Assembly (NCBI GenBank): GCA_030378035.1
Contig: JAUCGI010000001.1
Coordinates: 28,833-92,832 of the forward strand
Direction: 5' to 3'
Length of the DNA stretch: 64,000 nucleotides
Origin: Desulfobacterales bacterium HSG2
GTDB lineage: Bacteria; Desulfobacterota; Desulfobacteria; Desulfobacterales; 4be13
Part shown: piece by piece, positions 9,740 through 17,871 of the stretch
How positions within the stretch are numbered: position 1 is the stretch's first letter
How the letters are laid out: each line of letters begins with the position of its first letter
Position numbers and translations under genes: made by a program
The notes under the pieces: model-generated
Seen by the model: only the letters and a program-made list of their open reading frames with translations
Databases searched by the model: none
What the model was told of the DNA's origin: nothing

Positions 9740-9974
9740 CATAAGTGTAAACTTAAGGAAAACCATCTTAAATCATAAGAGATTATTCCGGATAATCTCT
9801 GTTCCTGCCGCGCCCTTCGGATATCCGGCCGGTACGGGCCGAAGCCCGTGATGCCGGAACATATGAACGGAAAAGCAGTGTCTCCGGCATTTCCCCGCGT
9901 CCGGGGATGAATCGGAAAAGACACGGTTTTTTCCGATATAAATTCAGAAGATTATCCTTAAGTTTACACTTATG
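9740..9974. repeat. palindromic element with perfect 20-bp inverted ends
   Basis: CATAAGTGTAAACTTAAGGA at 9740-9759 is the exact complement of TCCTTAAGTTTACACTTATG at 9955-9974. The interior holds a further inverted stretch (GAGATTATCCGGATAATCTC-like). No coding sequence is supported. From here to 10216 the only other content is a GAGGCACGGAGAAGGCACAGAG remnant of a dispersed repeat. Confidence 0.75.
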
Positions 9975-10216
9975 ATCAGAAAAGATTTAATTTCCGTAGC
10001 ACTTTATTTGAACAGTACTGGTTCTAACAGATTTTATGGTTCTGTACAGTTTCAACCCTCAGAAACTACAGAGGCACGGAGAAGGCACAGAGAACCGCGG
10101 AGAGATTAGCGGACTCAGCGTTTGTCTATGACTCCTCTGTGTTTAAAAACGGATTCATACCACAAAATCCGTTAGAATCAGGAACAATATTGTCTGATTC
10201 TTTAAAGGAGGTAACT

Positions 10217-11878
10217 TTGACTGACTGTTTGATCATTGGACATAATGATATTCCGTTTTCTGAATATGAAAAAGCGGTAAGAAAAATGGGCTCAAAATCA
10301 GGTGCCTACAGAGATGTGGATTTAAATTTTATCAGGATTGACCAAAAGCCGTATTCATTTACCGATGTCGTTAATATCGTGTTGGAAAATGAATCCGATG
10401 ATAACGATTTTTATCCGTGTGGTATCGGTGAAGTGCTGCATCCTGCAATCGCTTATCTGGGAACGTATTTAAGCAAAAGAGGGCATCGCTTTGATTATAT
10501 AAATGATTTTAGACGTCAAAAGGAGAACCTTGCCGAAAAACTGAAAAGCAATGTGAGGGCGGTTGCCATTACCACAACGTATTATGTCTCTGTTCTGCCT
10601 GTTATTGAGATCGTCGGTTTTATAAGAGAGCATAATGATAAAGCCGTTATTATTTTAGGAGGCCCCCTTGTTTCCACGCAGATACGAAACGAAGAGCCTG
10701 GCACGGTGAATTTCTTTTTTGATACAATCGGAGCCGATATTTATGTGAACAGTTCCCAGGGTGAAGCATCTCTTGCAAAAATCATCAACGCTTTGAAGGA
10801 TAATTCATCTTTGGAACAAATTCCTAATATTTATTATAAAAAAGGATCAGCATACTCGGCCACCCATTCAGAGGTGGAAAATAACAGGTTGGCAGAGAAT
10901 ATGACAGACTGGTCTCTGTTTTACGGCAACCTGGGACAGTTCGCTTCACTCAGAACAGCGATTTCCTGCCCGTTTTCCTGTGCATTCTGCGGGTTTCCAG
11001 AACATGCAGGTGAATATCAGACGGTAAGCGCACAACTGATCGAAAAAGAGCTGGATGCAATCGCCGAAGCGGGAACGGTTAAAAGCGTCTGTTTTACAGA
11101 CGATACCTTTAATGTTCCTCCCAAACGATTTAAAAGCATCCTGGAAATATTGATTAAAAACAATTATGATTTTTCATGGAATTCCAATTTCCGGTGTCAG
11201 TTTGCAGATGATGAAACGGTCGCAATGATGAAAGAGAGCAAGTGTGAAGGGGTTTTCCTCGGGATCGAGTCCGGAAGCCAGCAAATTCTTGATAATATGA
11301 ATAAAAATGTCGAGAAAAAGTTGTATGAAAAGGGAATCCGCTTACTTAACAAATACGGAATCTTATCGCATGCAAATTTCATTATCGGTTTTCCGGGGGA
11401 AACAGAAGAGACCATCGCTGAATCCTTCCATTTTATCGAAGAATCCGAGACAACCTTTTTCAGAGCCCAATTGTGGTATTGTGAACCGATTACCCCGATA
11501 TGGAGGCAGAGAGAAAAATACGGCATAAAAGGCTCTCACTTCGAGTGGAAGCATTATAGCATGAATGCGGCTTTTGCTTCGGATATCATTGATGATTTTT
11601 TTATTAATGTCAAAAACTCTGTCTGGCTTCAACAGTATAATCTGGATTTTTTCGGTTTATGCAGGCTGATGCATCGGGGAAAAGAACCAGGGCAATTAAT
11701 AAAAATGATGCAGACCTTCAATAATCTGGTCAAAGACAAAATCAGCGGAGAAAGGGACAAAGATGTCAGTATTGAAGGACTGAAAAAACTTGATGACGTA
11801 TTTTTCAATAAAACCGAACCGGAAACACTCGCCCCGGCTGCTGAGAACAGCCCGCTGGAAGCCGGGTTCGATTTATAG
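10217..11878 (+). CDS. B12-binding-domain radical SAM enzyme, PhpK-like (putative methyltransferase)
   Basis: About 553 residues. I place the start at the TTG at 10217 because AAAGGAGG lies just upstream and the protein then opens TDCLIIGHND, the conserved opening I associate with PhpK-like proteins; an upstream GTG at 10139 has no such support. The N-terminal region has a cobalamin-binding Rossmann-like domain (about 90-210, ending near IILGGPLVS). The radical SAM core carries C-x3-C-x2-C at Cys251/255/258 (CPFSCAFC), then GIESGSQQILDNMNK and NFIIGFPGETEET. PhpK methylates phosphorus in phosphinothricin synthesis. No phosphonate gene is visible here, so methylation of an unactivated carbon or another radical modification is more likely. 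It lies in the gap between NRPS genes 1 and 2. Confidence 0.85.
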   Translation: MTDCLIIGHNDIPFSEYEKAVRKMGSKSGAYRDVDLNFIRIDQKPYSFTDVVNIVLENESDDNDFYPCGIGEVLHPAIAYLGTYLSKRGHRFDYINDFRRQKENLAEKLKSNVRAVAITTTYYVSVLPVIEIVGFIREHNDKAVIILGGPLVSTQIRNEEPGTVNFFFDTIGADIYVNSSQGEASLAKIINALKDNSSLEQIPNIYYKKGSAYSATHSEVENNRLAENMTDWSLFYGNLGQFASLRTAISCPFSCAFCGFPEHAGEYQTVSAQLIEKELDAIAEAGTVKSVCFTDDTFNVPPKRFKSILEILIKNNYDFSWNSNFRCQFADDETVAMMKESKCEGVFLGIESGSQQILDNMNKNVEKKLYEKGIRLLNKYGILSHANFIIGFPGETEETIAESFHFIEESETTFFRAQLWYCEPITPIWRQREKYGIKGSHFEWKHYSMNAAFASDIIDDFFINVKNSVWLQQYNLDFFGLCRLMHRGKEPGQLIKMMQTFNNLVKDKISGERDKDVSIEGLKKLDDVFFNKTEPETLAPAAENSPLEAGFDL

Positions 11879-11884
11879 GAGCCC

Positions 11885-11966
11885 GTGAACGTGAACGTGA
11901 ACTTGAACGTGAACTCACCCGTAAATGAATGTTAACATTCGGGTTCACGTTCACGTTCACGTTTAA
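11885..11966. repeat. low-complexity 6-bp word inverted repeat (GTGAAC / GTTCAC)
   Basis: Runs of GTGAAC words (11885-11917) are followed by a short spacer and by GTTCACGTTCACGTTCACG (11942-11961), the complementary arm. The hairpin lies between the radical SAM stop and the GAAAGGAG binding site of the second NRPS gene. Confidence 0.85.
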
Positions 11967-11980
11967 GAAAGGAGTTTTAA

Positions 11981-14900
11981 ATGTCTGAACAGAAAAAAAC
12001 ATTCTTTTGGGATATTCAGCAAAACATTGAACACAAAAATTTCTGGAAAGAAGAGTTGGCAGGAAATTTACCCCAAACCTGCCTGCCCTCAGATGCAAAG
12101 AGAGACGCGAGTGGAGAATTGAAAAACTATGAATTTGCCGTCTCAAACCTTTTGTACGCTGAGCTTGTCAAAATCAGCAAAAATTCGGATATATCCCTTT
12201 ATCTGCTTTTTATGAGCGCTCTGACCAGTTTGCTGTACAAATATACCGGTGAAAAGGAGAGTGTTATCGGTTCCCCTGTTTTTCAGCCTGCGGTTTCCGG
12301 AGAAACAAAAAATAATCTTGTTCTCATCCGCACCAGTCTTGATGGTGATCTGAGTTTCAAAGAGACACTTTTTCATATAAGAGACAAAACACTGAAGGCT
12401 TATGAACATCAGGATTATCCCTTTTCGCTTCTCATGACCGATCTTGGCGTTGCAAAGGAGTCTTGCGATTTGCCCCGCACCATCTGTCTTTTGAAAAACA
12501 TACATGATGAAACATCATTGGCAGATGTAAAAAATGACATGACTCTTTCCATAAACAAAGAGACCTCGTCAATTCATTGTGAAATCGCATACAATTCATC
12601 TTTGTGGGACGAACAAACCATTAAATGCTTTTCCGATCATTTTTTGAATCTGCTGACTTATGCTGTCAACCATACAGACGCTCCGATTCACAAGCTTGCG
12701 TTTTTATCGGATTCTGAAAAAAAAGTATTGGTTACAGAATTTAACAAAACATCGGCAAATTATCCTGAACAGGATACCGTTGTTTCTCTTTTTGAAGCCT
12801 GTGCCCAAAAAACGCCGGAAGCAACCGCTGTGATATTTGAGGACCGCCGGCTGTCTTATTACGAGTTGAACAGACGAGCAAACGAACTGGCACATTATCT
12901 GCAAACTTTGGGTACGGAACCTGATACCCCTGTCGGTATCTGCATGGAGCGTTCCATGGAACTTGTTGTAAGCATCATAGGCGTTCTCAAAGCCGGGGGT
13001 GCGTATTTGCCTTTGGATGCCGACTATCCCTGGAATCGGTTAGCTTTTATGATAGAAGATTCAAACGCGAAAATTATCGTGACACAGAAAAAGTTTGAAG
13101 AAAAGTTTTTCAAAAACAGTTCAGACGTTCAGCAAAATATTGTCTGCATAGATAAAGATTTCGGGCTTATTTCCGGCAGCACTTTGACAAATCTCGTCAA
13201 AAGTCACGGACCCCGCAACCTGGCTTATGTTATCTATACTTCCGGTTCCACAGGGCAGCCTAAAGGTGTAATGGTTCCTCACAGGGCACTTTGCAATCAC
13301 ATGTATTGGATGATATCAAGCTTTGATATGGATAAATCCGATATCGTTTTTCAAAAGACGCCTTTCAGTTTTGATGCATCTGTCTGGGAATTTTTTGCGC
13401 CGCTGCTTGTTGGCGGACAATTAGTCATAGCAAAGCCGAAAGGGCATACCGATTGTGATTATCTTGTTGAAGCGATAAAAACGTATGGTGTGACAATCAT
13501 GCAGGCGGTCCCTTCTTTGTTGCAGATGCTTTTGGAACACGGAGGATTGAGCGGGTGTCATTCTGTAAGGCATCTCTTTTGCGGAGGTGAAAAATTATCC
13601 CGTTACCTTGCTGACCGTTTTTCTAAAACGCATCATGCACAGTTGCATAATTTATACGGCCCCACCGAAGCCTGCATCGATTCATTGTTCTGGACAGTCT
13701 CTGCCGACAAATATGGGCAGGTTATTCCCATCGGGCGTCCCGTCTCCAACCTGAAAATTTATATCCTGGACAAGTATTTACAGCTTGTTCCCATTGGCGT
13801 GGCTGGTGAACTGCATATCGGCGGTCCCGGGCTTGCTGCCGGTTATATCAACCGTCCTGACCTGACAAAAGAGAAATTCATTTTAAATCCTTACAGTGAG
13901 GAGCAGGGAGAACGGCTGTACAAAACCGGCGATTTGGCACGATATCTTCCTGACGGAAACATTGAATTCCTGGGCAGAATCGATGACCAAGTCAAGATCA
14001 GGGGGTTCAGAATTGAGCCGGAAGAGATCAACCAAGTATTGTCAAAGCACCCTGAGATCGGCCAGTCGTATGTTTATGCAAATCATATCCGGGACGGGGA
14101 AAAAGAGCTTGTCGCTTATTTTGTGGAAAGATATCCCGTTGACATTTCAGAGATTCGGAGCTATCTCTCAGAAATCCTGCCAAGCTATATGGTACCGGCA
14201 TATTTTATTCCCCTGGAAAAGCTGCCATTGACGATTAATGGCAAAGTTGACAAAAAGGCTTTGCCGATCCCGTCAGGTTCCGGCTCCGTTGTCATGTCCG
14301 ATTATACCGCTCCGCAGAATGAACTTCAGGAAAAATTGGTGACAATCTGGGAATCCATTCTGATCACAGAAAGAATTGGCATACATGACAATTTTTTTGA
14401 ACTCGGAGGACACAGCATAAAAGCGATGCAACTGGCATCCAGGATTCATAAAGAAATGAAGCTTGAAATCAGTCTTGGCAACATTTTCGATTTCCCCACG
14501 ATTGCCGGCCTTGCTGCCATTTTGGGACAAAAGAACCCATCGGTTTTTGCGGACATAGCCCCCCTGCCGGAAGCTGAATATTATGCGTTGTCTTATGCAC
14601 AAAGGCGCCTGTGGCTGTCTGTTCAGAAAGAGGAGAATCTCTCTGTTTACAATATTCACGGAGCAGTTATGCTGGAGGGAGACCTGAACATTCCGGCATT
14701 TCACAGGGCCTTTGAAACAGTTATTCAACGCCATGAGTCTCTGCGAACCACATTTGTCAATGTGGGGGGAGAACCCAGACAGAAAATTCATCAGGACATC
14801 GGGTTTAAAATCGAAACATCGGACATCAGCGACGCGCCCGAAAAGGAGAGCATCATTGCAGCGCATATCAGAAAAGAAGGAGACACCCCGTTTGATCTGT

Positions 14901-15931
14901 CAGAAGGGCCTTTGCTACGGATAACGCTTTTGGAGGCAGATCCCCGCAAACATTGCCTTATCCTCGGAATGCACCATATCATCAGCGACGGCTGGTCAAT
15001 GGAGATCCTTGTAAAAGAAGCGTTCCGTCTTTATGAGACATATACGGCGGGTGAGGAGAATCCGCTGATTCCTTTGAAAATCCAGTATAAAGACTATGCG
15101 GCCTGGCATAACCAGTTATTGACAGACGAGACGGACCTCAGAGAATACTGGCATGAGAAGCTCTCAGACCCGCCGCCTGTTCTGAACACATTCAGCGATT
15201 ATCCCCGTCCTTCTGTTAAGACCTATAATGCGGACACGCTTCTCTCCGAGATAGACAAGGAACTGACAAGCGGACTGAGCAATCTGGGAAAAGAGAACAA
15301 CGCAAGCCTGTTTATGGTTCTTGTGGCTCTGGCAAAGACGTTATTTCATCGGTACACTGCCCAGGAGGATATCATCATCGGCACGGCCCTGGCAGGCCGG
15401 ACCCGTCCTGAATTGGATGACCAAGTTGGTTTTTATGTGAATCTTCTGCCGCTGCGAACCCGAATAAGCGGATCAGACACATTCAGAACGGTTCTGGAAA
15501 AAGTCAGGAAAACCACAACAGAAGCGTATGACCGCCAGTTGTATCCCTTTGACAGACTTGTTCAGGAGCTTTATCCGCAAAGGGACCCCGCCAGGTTCCC
15601 CATTTTCGATATCGTCGTCGATTTACAGGATGATGAACTCTTCAACATAAGCGCCGACAGCCTTAAAATTACGGTGATAGATAACAAACTGATGTCGAGT
15701 GAATACGACGTGGCATTTATGTTCACGGAACATCGGGACCATATCACACTCCGGTTGGAATATAATACGGACCTTTTTAAGCGAGAAAGTGTTGAAAAAA
15801 TGAGGAATCGATTTATGCGTGTTACAAAGGAAAGCCTGGAAAATCCTGATGTTGAAATTTCTGAGATTGTACTGGGTGAAATCGTTGTGCCCCGGGAGGA
15901 TGTGGAAATTTCAACCCAGTTCAATTTTTAG
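11981..15931 (+). CDS. half-C-A-PCP-C nonribosomal peptide synthetase (predicted glutamine module)
   Basis: 1316 residues. It begins with the C-terminal half of a condensation domain (residues 15-265) that lacks the HHxxxDG motif, then adenylation (about 265-775, YTSGSTGQPKG from 419), peptidyl carrier (LGGHSIKAMQ, Ser812) and a full condensation domain (LSYAQRRLW, HHIISDGW from 998, LAGRTRPELD). It ends there with no adenylation domain, so that condensation domain must act with the next protein. By hand alignment the pocket reads D-A-W-Q-F-G-L-I-D-K, a code I recall for glutamine. The condensation motifs fit the class joining two L-residues. The start has GAAAGGAG at 11967-11974. Together with gene 1 it gives a C-terminal-C/N-terminal-half-C arrangement at each protein junction. 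Confidence 0.93.
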   Translation: MSEQKKTFFWDIQQNIEHKNFWKEELAGNLPQTCLPSDAKRDASGELKNYEFAVSNLLYAELVKISKNSDISLYLLFMSALTSLLYKYTGEKESVIGSPVFQPAVSGETKNNLVLIRTSLDGDLSFKETLFHIRDKTLKAYEHQDYPFSLLMTDLGVAKESCDLPRTICLLKNIHDETSLADVKNDMTLSINKETSSIHCEIAYNSSLWDEQTIKCFSDHFLNLLTYAVNHTDAPIHKLAFLSDSEKKVLVTEFNKTSANYPEQDTVVSLFEACAQKTPEATAVIFEDRRLSYYELNRRANELAHYLQTLGTEPDTPVGICMERSMELVVSIIGVLKAGGAYLPLDADYPWNRLAFMIEDSNAKIIVTQKKFEEKFFKNSSDVQQNIVCIDKDFGLISGSTLTNLVKSHGPRNLAYVIYTSGSTGQPKGVMVPHRALCNHMYWMISSFDMDKSDIVFQKTPFSFDASVWEFFAPLLVGGQLVIAKPKGHTDCDYLVEAIKTYGVTIMQAVPSLLQMLLEHGGLSGCHSVRHLFCGGEKLSRYLADRFSKTHHAQLHNLYGPTEACIDSLFWTVSADKYGQVIPIGRPVSNLKIYILDKYLQLVPIGVAGELHIGGPGLAAGYINRPDLTKEKFILNPYSEEQGERLYKTGDLARYLPDGNIEFLGRIDDQVKIRGFRIEPEEINQVLSKHPEIGQSYVYANHIRDGEKELVAYFVERYPVDISEIRSYLSEILPSYMVPAYFIPLEKLPLTINGKVDKKALPIPSGSGSVVMSDYTAPQNELQEKLVTIWESILITERIGIHDNFFELGGHSIKAMQLASRIHKEMKLEISLGNIFDFPTIAGLAAILGQKNPSVFADIAPLPEAEYYALSYAQRRLWLSVQKEENLSVYNIHGAVMLEGDLNIPAFHRAFETVIQRHESLRTTFVNVGGEPRQKIHQDIGFKIETSDISDAPEKESIIAAHIRKEGDTPFDLSEGPLLRITLLEADPRKHCLILGMHHIISDGWSMEILVKEAFRLYETYTAGEENPLIPLKIQYKDYAAWHNQLLTDETDLREYWHEKLSDPPPVLNTFSDYPRPSVKTYNADTLLSEIDKELTSGLSNLGKENNASLFMVLVALAKTLFHRYTAQEDIIIGTALAGRTRPELDDQVGFYVNLLPLRTRISGSDTFRTVLEKVRKTTTEAYDRQLYPFDRLVQELYPQRDPARFPIFDIVVDLQDDELFNISADSLKITVIDNKLMSSEYDVAFMFTEHRDHITLRLEYNTDLFKRESVEKMRNRFMRVTKESLENPDVEISEIVLGEIVVPREDVEISTQFNF

Positions 15932-16209
15932 AAAGTCTGTCATTTACGATTCCCGCTCAGGTGAGGAGGCTGAATATCAGATAAACCTGATCTGTTCATG
16001 GGCAATATAACAGAAAACACGTTTTACCCGTTTTACCCCTCAAAACTGCAAAAGAAGAGTTGGATGAATTATAATGCACAGTAAGCATTACAAGTATGTT
16101 GAACCGATGATGTGAGCCTGTTGCTGAAGGGATTTTTGCTAAACTCGAGTCGGTCCGGGTGTCGTTTTAAGGATTGGCGAATGATTAGAAAGGGAAGGGA
16201 TTGATTCTT
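15932..16209. other. intergenic stretch without a recognisable gene
   Basis: No open reading frame with a credible start, no low-complexity word repeat and no strong hairpin is visible. It separates NRPS gene 2 from the split peptidase-like gene. Confidence 0.5.
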
Positions 16210-16362
16210 TTGATACAGGATTCACCTCATATAGAACTTGCTCTTGAAACTTCAAAGAAAAGGAAAATTCCAAACGCACAACTAAGTGAGATATCTGTAT
16301 ATGAGCTTAATCAATTTGCTGATTATGAAGAAAAATATGGAGAATCTTGTAAGCGGGCATAA
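16210..16362 (+). pseudogene. N-terminal fragment of the split peptidase-like gene completed at 21416
   Basis: From a TTG at 16210 with AAGGGA upstream, the frame reads IQDSPHIELALETSKKRK and continues to YGESCK, then leaves the gene after 16353 and stops at 16362. Positions 16242-16353 match 21304-21415 at 110 of 112 bases. In the second copy the same frame continues into the rest of the protein. The original gene was therefore most likely 16210-16353 joined to 21416-21757, and the 5 kb between is inserted or rearranged DNA. The 5' end is retained here and missing in the second copy. Confidence 0.7.
16242..16353 (+). repeat. 112-bp direct repeat, left copy
   Basis: This segment is repeated at 21304-21415 with two mismatches (C/A and G/A). 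It falls inside the split peptidase-like gene. The left copy keeps the upstream coding sequence and the right copy keeps the downstream coding sequence, so the pair brackets the 5-kb intervening segment. Confidence 0.9.
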
Positions 16363-16723
16363 TCTCGCATTTGTAACCGCTTCCGAAGCACTGAGGACCT
16401 ACTGGAAGACCGATGCGTTCAGCAAAACCGTTTTGGATAAATCTAAGCTGATTCACCGGCGTCTTAGGGAAATTGTCAGGCGATATCCCGGAACCGAATG
16501 GGATGTTCGCGGCCGCGGATTTATATGGGGAATAGATTTCGGTACTGCGGAGTTTGGTCCTCAGGTATGCGCTGAAGCCTTCAAACGGGGACTGATCATC
16601 GAAACATCGGGCAGAAATAATGTTCTGAAAATTACCCCTCCTCTGATTACAGATGAACAAGGATTGAATCGCGGACTTGACATTGTTGAAAAATGTGTGG
16701 GAAATTTGAAACTTGGAACTTGA
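16355..16723 (+). pseudogene. C-terminal remnant of a diaminobutyrate--2-oxoglutarate aminotransferase
   Basis: About 122 residues beginning GHNLAFVTASEALRTYW and containing DVRGRGFIWGIDF and NVLKITPPLITD. These are features of the C-terminal end of EctB/diaminobutyrate aminotransferase, a class III PLP enzyme of about 430 residues that makes L-2,4-diaminobutyrate from aspartate semialdehyde. The PLP-lysine half is absent. The frame is open through the 112-bp repeat to an ATG at 16286, but that N-terminus is an out-of-frame reading of the peptidase-like gene. The last codons and the TGA come from the adjoining GAAACTTG repeat. The fragment is probably inactive. Its presence beside an adenylation domain with a diaminobutyrate-like code suggests the cluster once carried its own precursor gene. 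Confidence 0.72.
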
Positions 16724-17010
16724 AATTTGAAATTTGAAATTTGAAATTTGAAATTTGAAATTTGAAATTTGAAATTTGAAATTTGAAATTTGAAATTTGA
16801 AATTTGAAACTTGAAACTTGAAACTTGAAATTTGGAACTTGAAATTTGAAATTTGAAATTTGGAACTTGAAATTTGGAACTTGAAATTTGAAACTTGGAA
16901 TTTGAAATTTGGAACTTGGAACTTGGAACTTGAAATTTGGAACTTGAAATTTGAAACTTGAAATTTGAAATTTGAAATTTGAAATTTGAAATTTGAAATT
17001 TGAAATTTGG
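16707..17010. repeat. 300-bp run of a 7-bp word (GAAATTT / GAAACTT)
   Basis: About forty copies of a 7-bp word, GAAATTT with GAAACTT and GGAACTT variants, run without interruption. Because 7 is not a multiple of 3, all three minus-strand frames are open and spell FKFQISN-like protein. These are not genes. The run starts inside the last codons of the aminotransferase remnant. Confidence 0.95.
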
Positions 17011-17065
17011 GCATCCTTCATTTGGCACTTTACACTTTTCGGCTGCCTGTTTAAGCCGGGACACC

Positions 17066-17190
17066 TTATATCAAACCACGAAAGAACACGAAAGAACACG
17101 AAAAATATTTATGTCCGCAGTTAATTCCCGTTTGCTTCGCTTATTTCGTGTGTTTCGTGGTGTGAGCTGTCACAAAAATGTCCCGTTTCA
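17066..17190. repeat. dispersed ACGAAAGACACGAAA inverted repeat, copy 1
   Basis: ACCACGAAAGAACACGAAA (from 17075) pairs with TTTCGTGTGTTTCGTGGT (ending near 17161), and is followed by CACAAAAATGTCCCG. A second copy with the same tail is at 27525-27645. Non-coding. Confidence 0.8.
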
Positions 17191-17283
17191 AGTTGCAGCC
17201 CGCTTTTCCAAACCTTCCTGTGAAAACCGGGGATGGTTAAACGCTGATTGTCAACTACTTTTCAGGGAAAATGAAGGATGCCG

Positions 17284-17671
17284 AAATTTGAAATTTGAAA
17301 TTTGAAACTTGAAACCTGAAACTTGAAACTTGAAACTTGAAACTTGAAACTTGAAGCATTGATGAACTGAAAGCAATGCTTAAAAAATTGCTGATTATAA
17401 CGGATTTCGGGGAGGCTGTTTTTTGTGTTGACAAACCCGTAAATTTCGTGTAGCAGTGGATCAGAATTCAACTTTTAGGAAGGATGTTCCCATGCTTGAA
17501 ACTTGAAACTTGATACTTGATACTTGAAACTTGAAACTTGAAGCATTGATGAACTGAAAGCAATGCTTAAAAAATTGCTGATTATAACGGATTTACTTTT
17601 TGTATTGACAAACCCGTAAATTTCGTGTAGCAGTGGATCAGAATTCAACTTTCAGGAAGGATGTTCCCATG
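17284..17671 (+). repeat. tandem duplication of a repeat-promoter-RBS cassette
   Basis: A GAAACTTG word run is followed by a unit starting TTGAAGCATTGATGAACTG at 17351 and again at 17538. Each unit carries CTGATTATAACGGATTT, a TTGACA hexamer, and AGGAAGGATGTTCCCATG. Copy 1 ends its ATG at 17494 and runs into more GAAACTTG words. Copy 2 ends its ATG at 17671 and reads into an adenylation-domain fragment. The copies differ mainly by an 11-bp indel before TTGACA. Confidence 0.85.
17605..17633 (+). promoter_or_regulatory. putative promoter TTGACA-N17-TAGCAG
   Basis: TTGACA at 17605-17610 and TAGCAG at 17628-17633 have a 17-bp gap and lie 36 bp before the ATG at 17669. The same arrangement occurs at 17428-17456 in the first cassette copy. 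The -10 hexamer is weak, so the call is tentative. Confidence 0.35.
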
Positions 17672-17812
17672 AATGAAACCGTGTCAGAATCAGCCCCGCG
17701 GCAGAATCGCACTGTCTGCTATCTGGCCAGCATGTCATTTGATGTCTTTGCAGGTGATATTCTTCGAGCCCTGACCAACGGCGGACAGATGGTTATATGT
17801 CCGTCTGACTGA
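17669..17812 (+). pseudogene. NRPS adenylation-domain fossil (A4 region)
   Basis: A 47-residue frame from the ATG at 17669 (AGGAAGG upstream) reads ...CYLASMSFDVFAGDILRAL TNGGQMVICPSD and then stops. ASMSFDVFAGD..RAL.NGG is the A4 neighbourhood of adenylation domains, where the first pocket residue lies. Nothing before or after in the expected frame continues the domain. It is best read as the residue of a deleted adenylation domain or of a longer synthetase gene. Confidence 0.6.
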
Positions 17813-17871
17813 TGCACAGACGAGGGGAGACTTCCCCGGCAAAAGAAGAGGATATGCAATGAGAAATAACC

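Noticed and set aside
10139-10216. Upstream GTG start for the radical SAM gene
   Set aside because: No binding site, and the extra residues are not conserved-looking; TTG at 10217 follows AAAGGAGG and begins at the family's usual first motif.
16307-17099. Long minus-strand open frames of FKFQISN repeats
   Set aside because: A 7-bp word gives open frames in all three phases; there is no start signal and no variation expected of protein. Repeat artefact.
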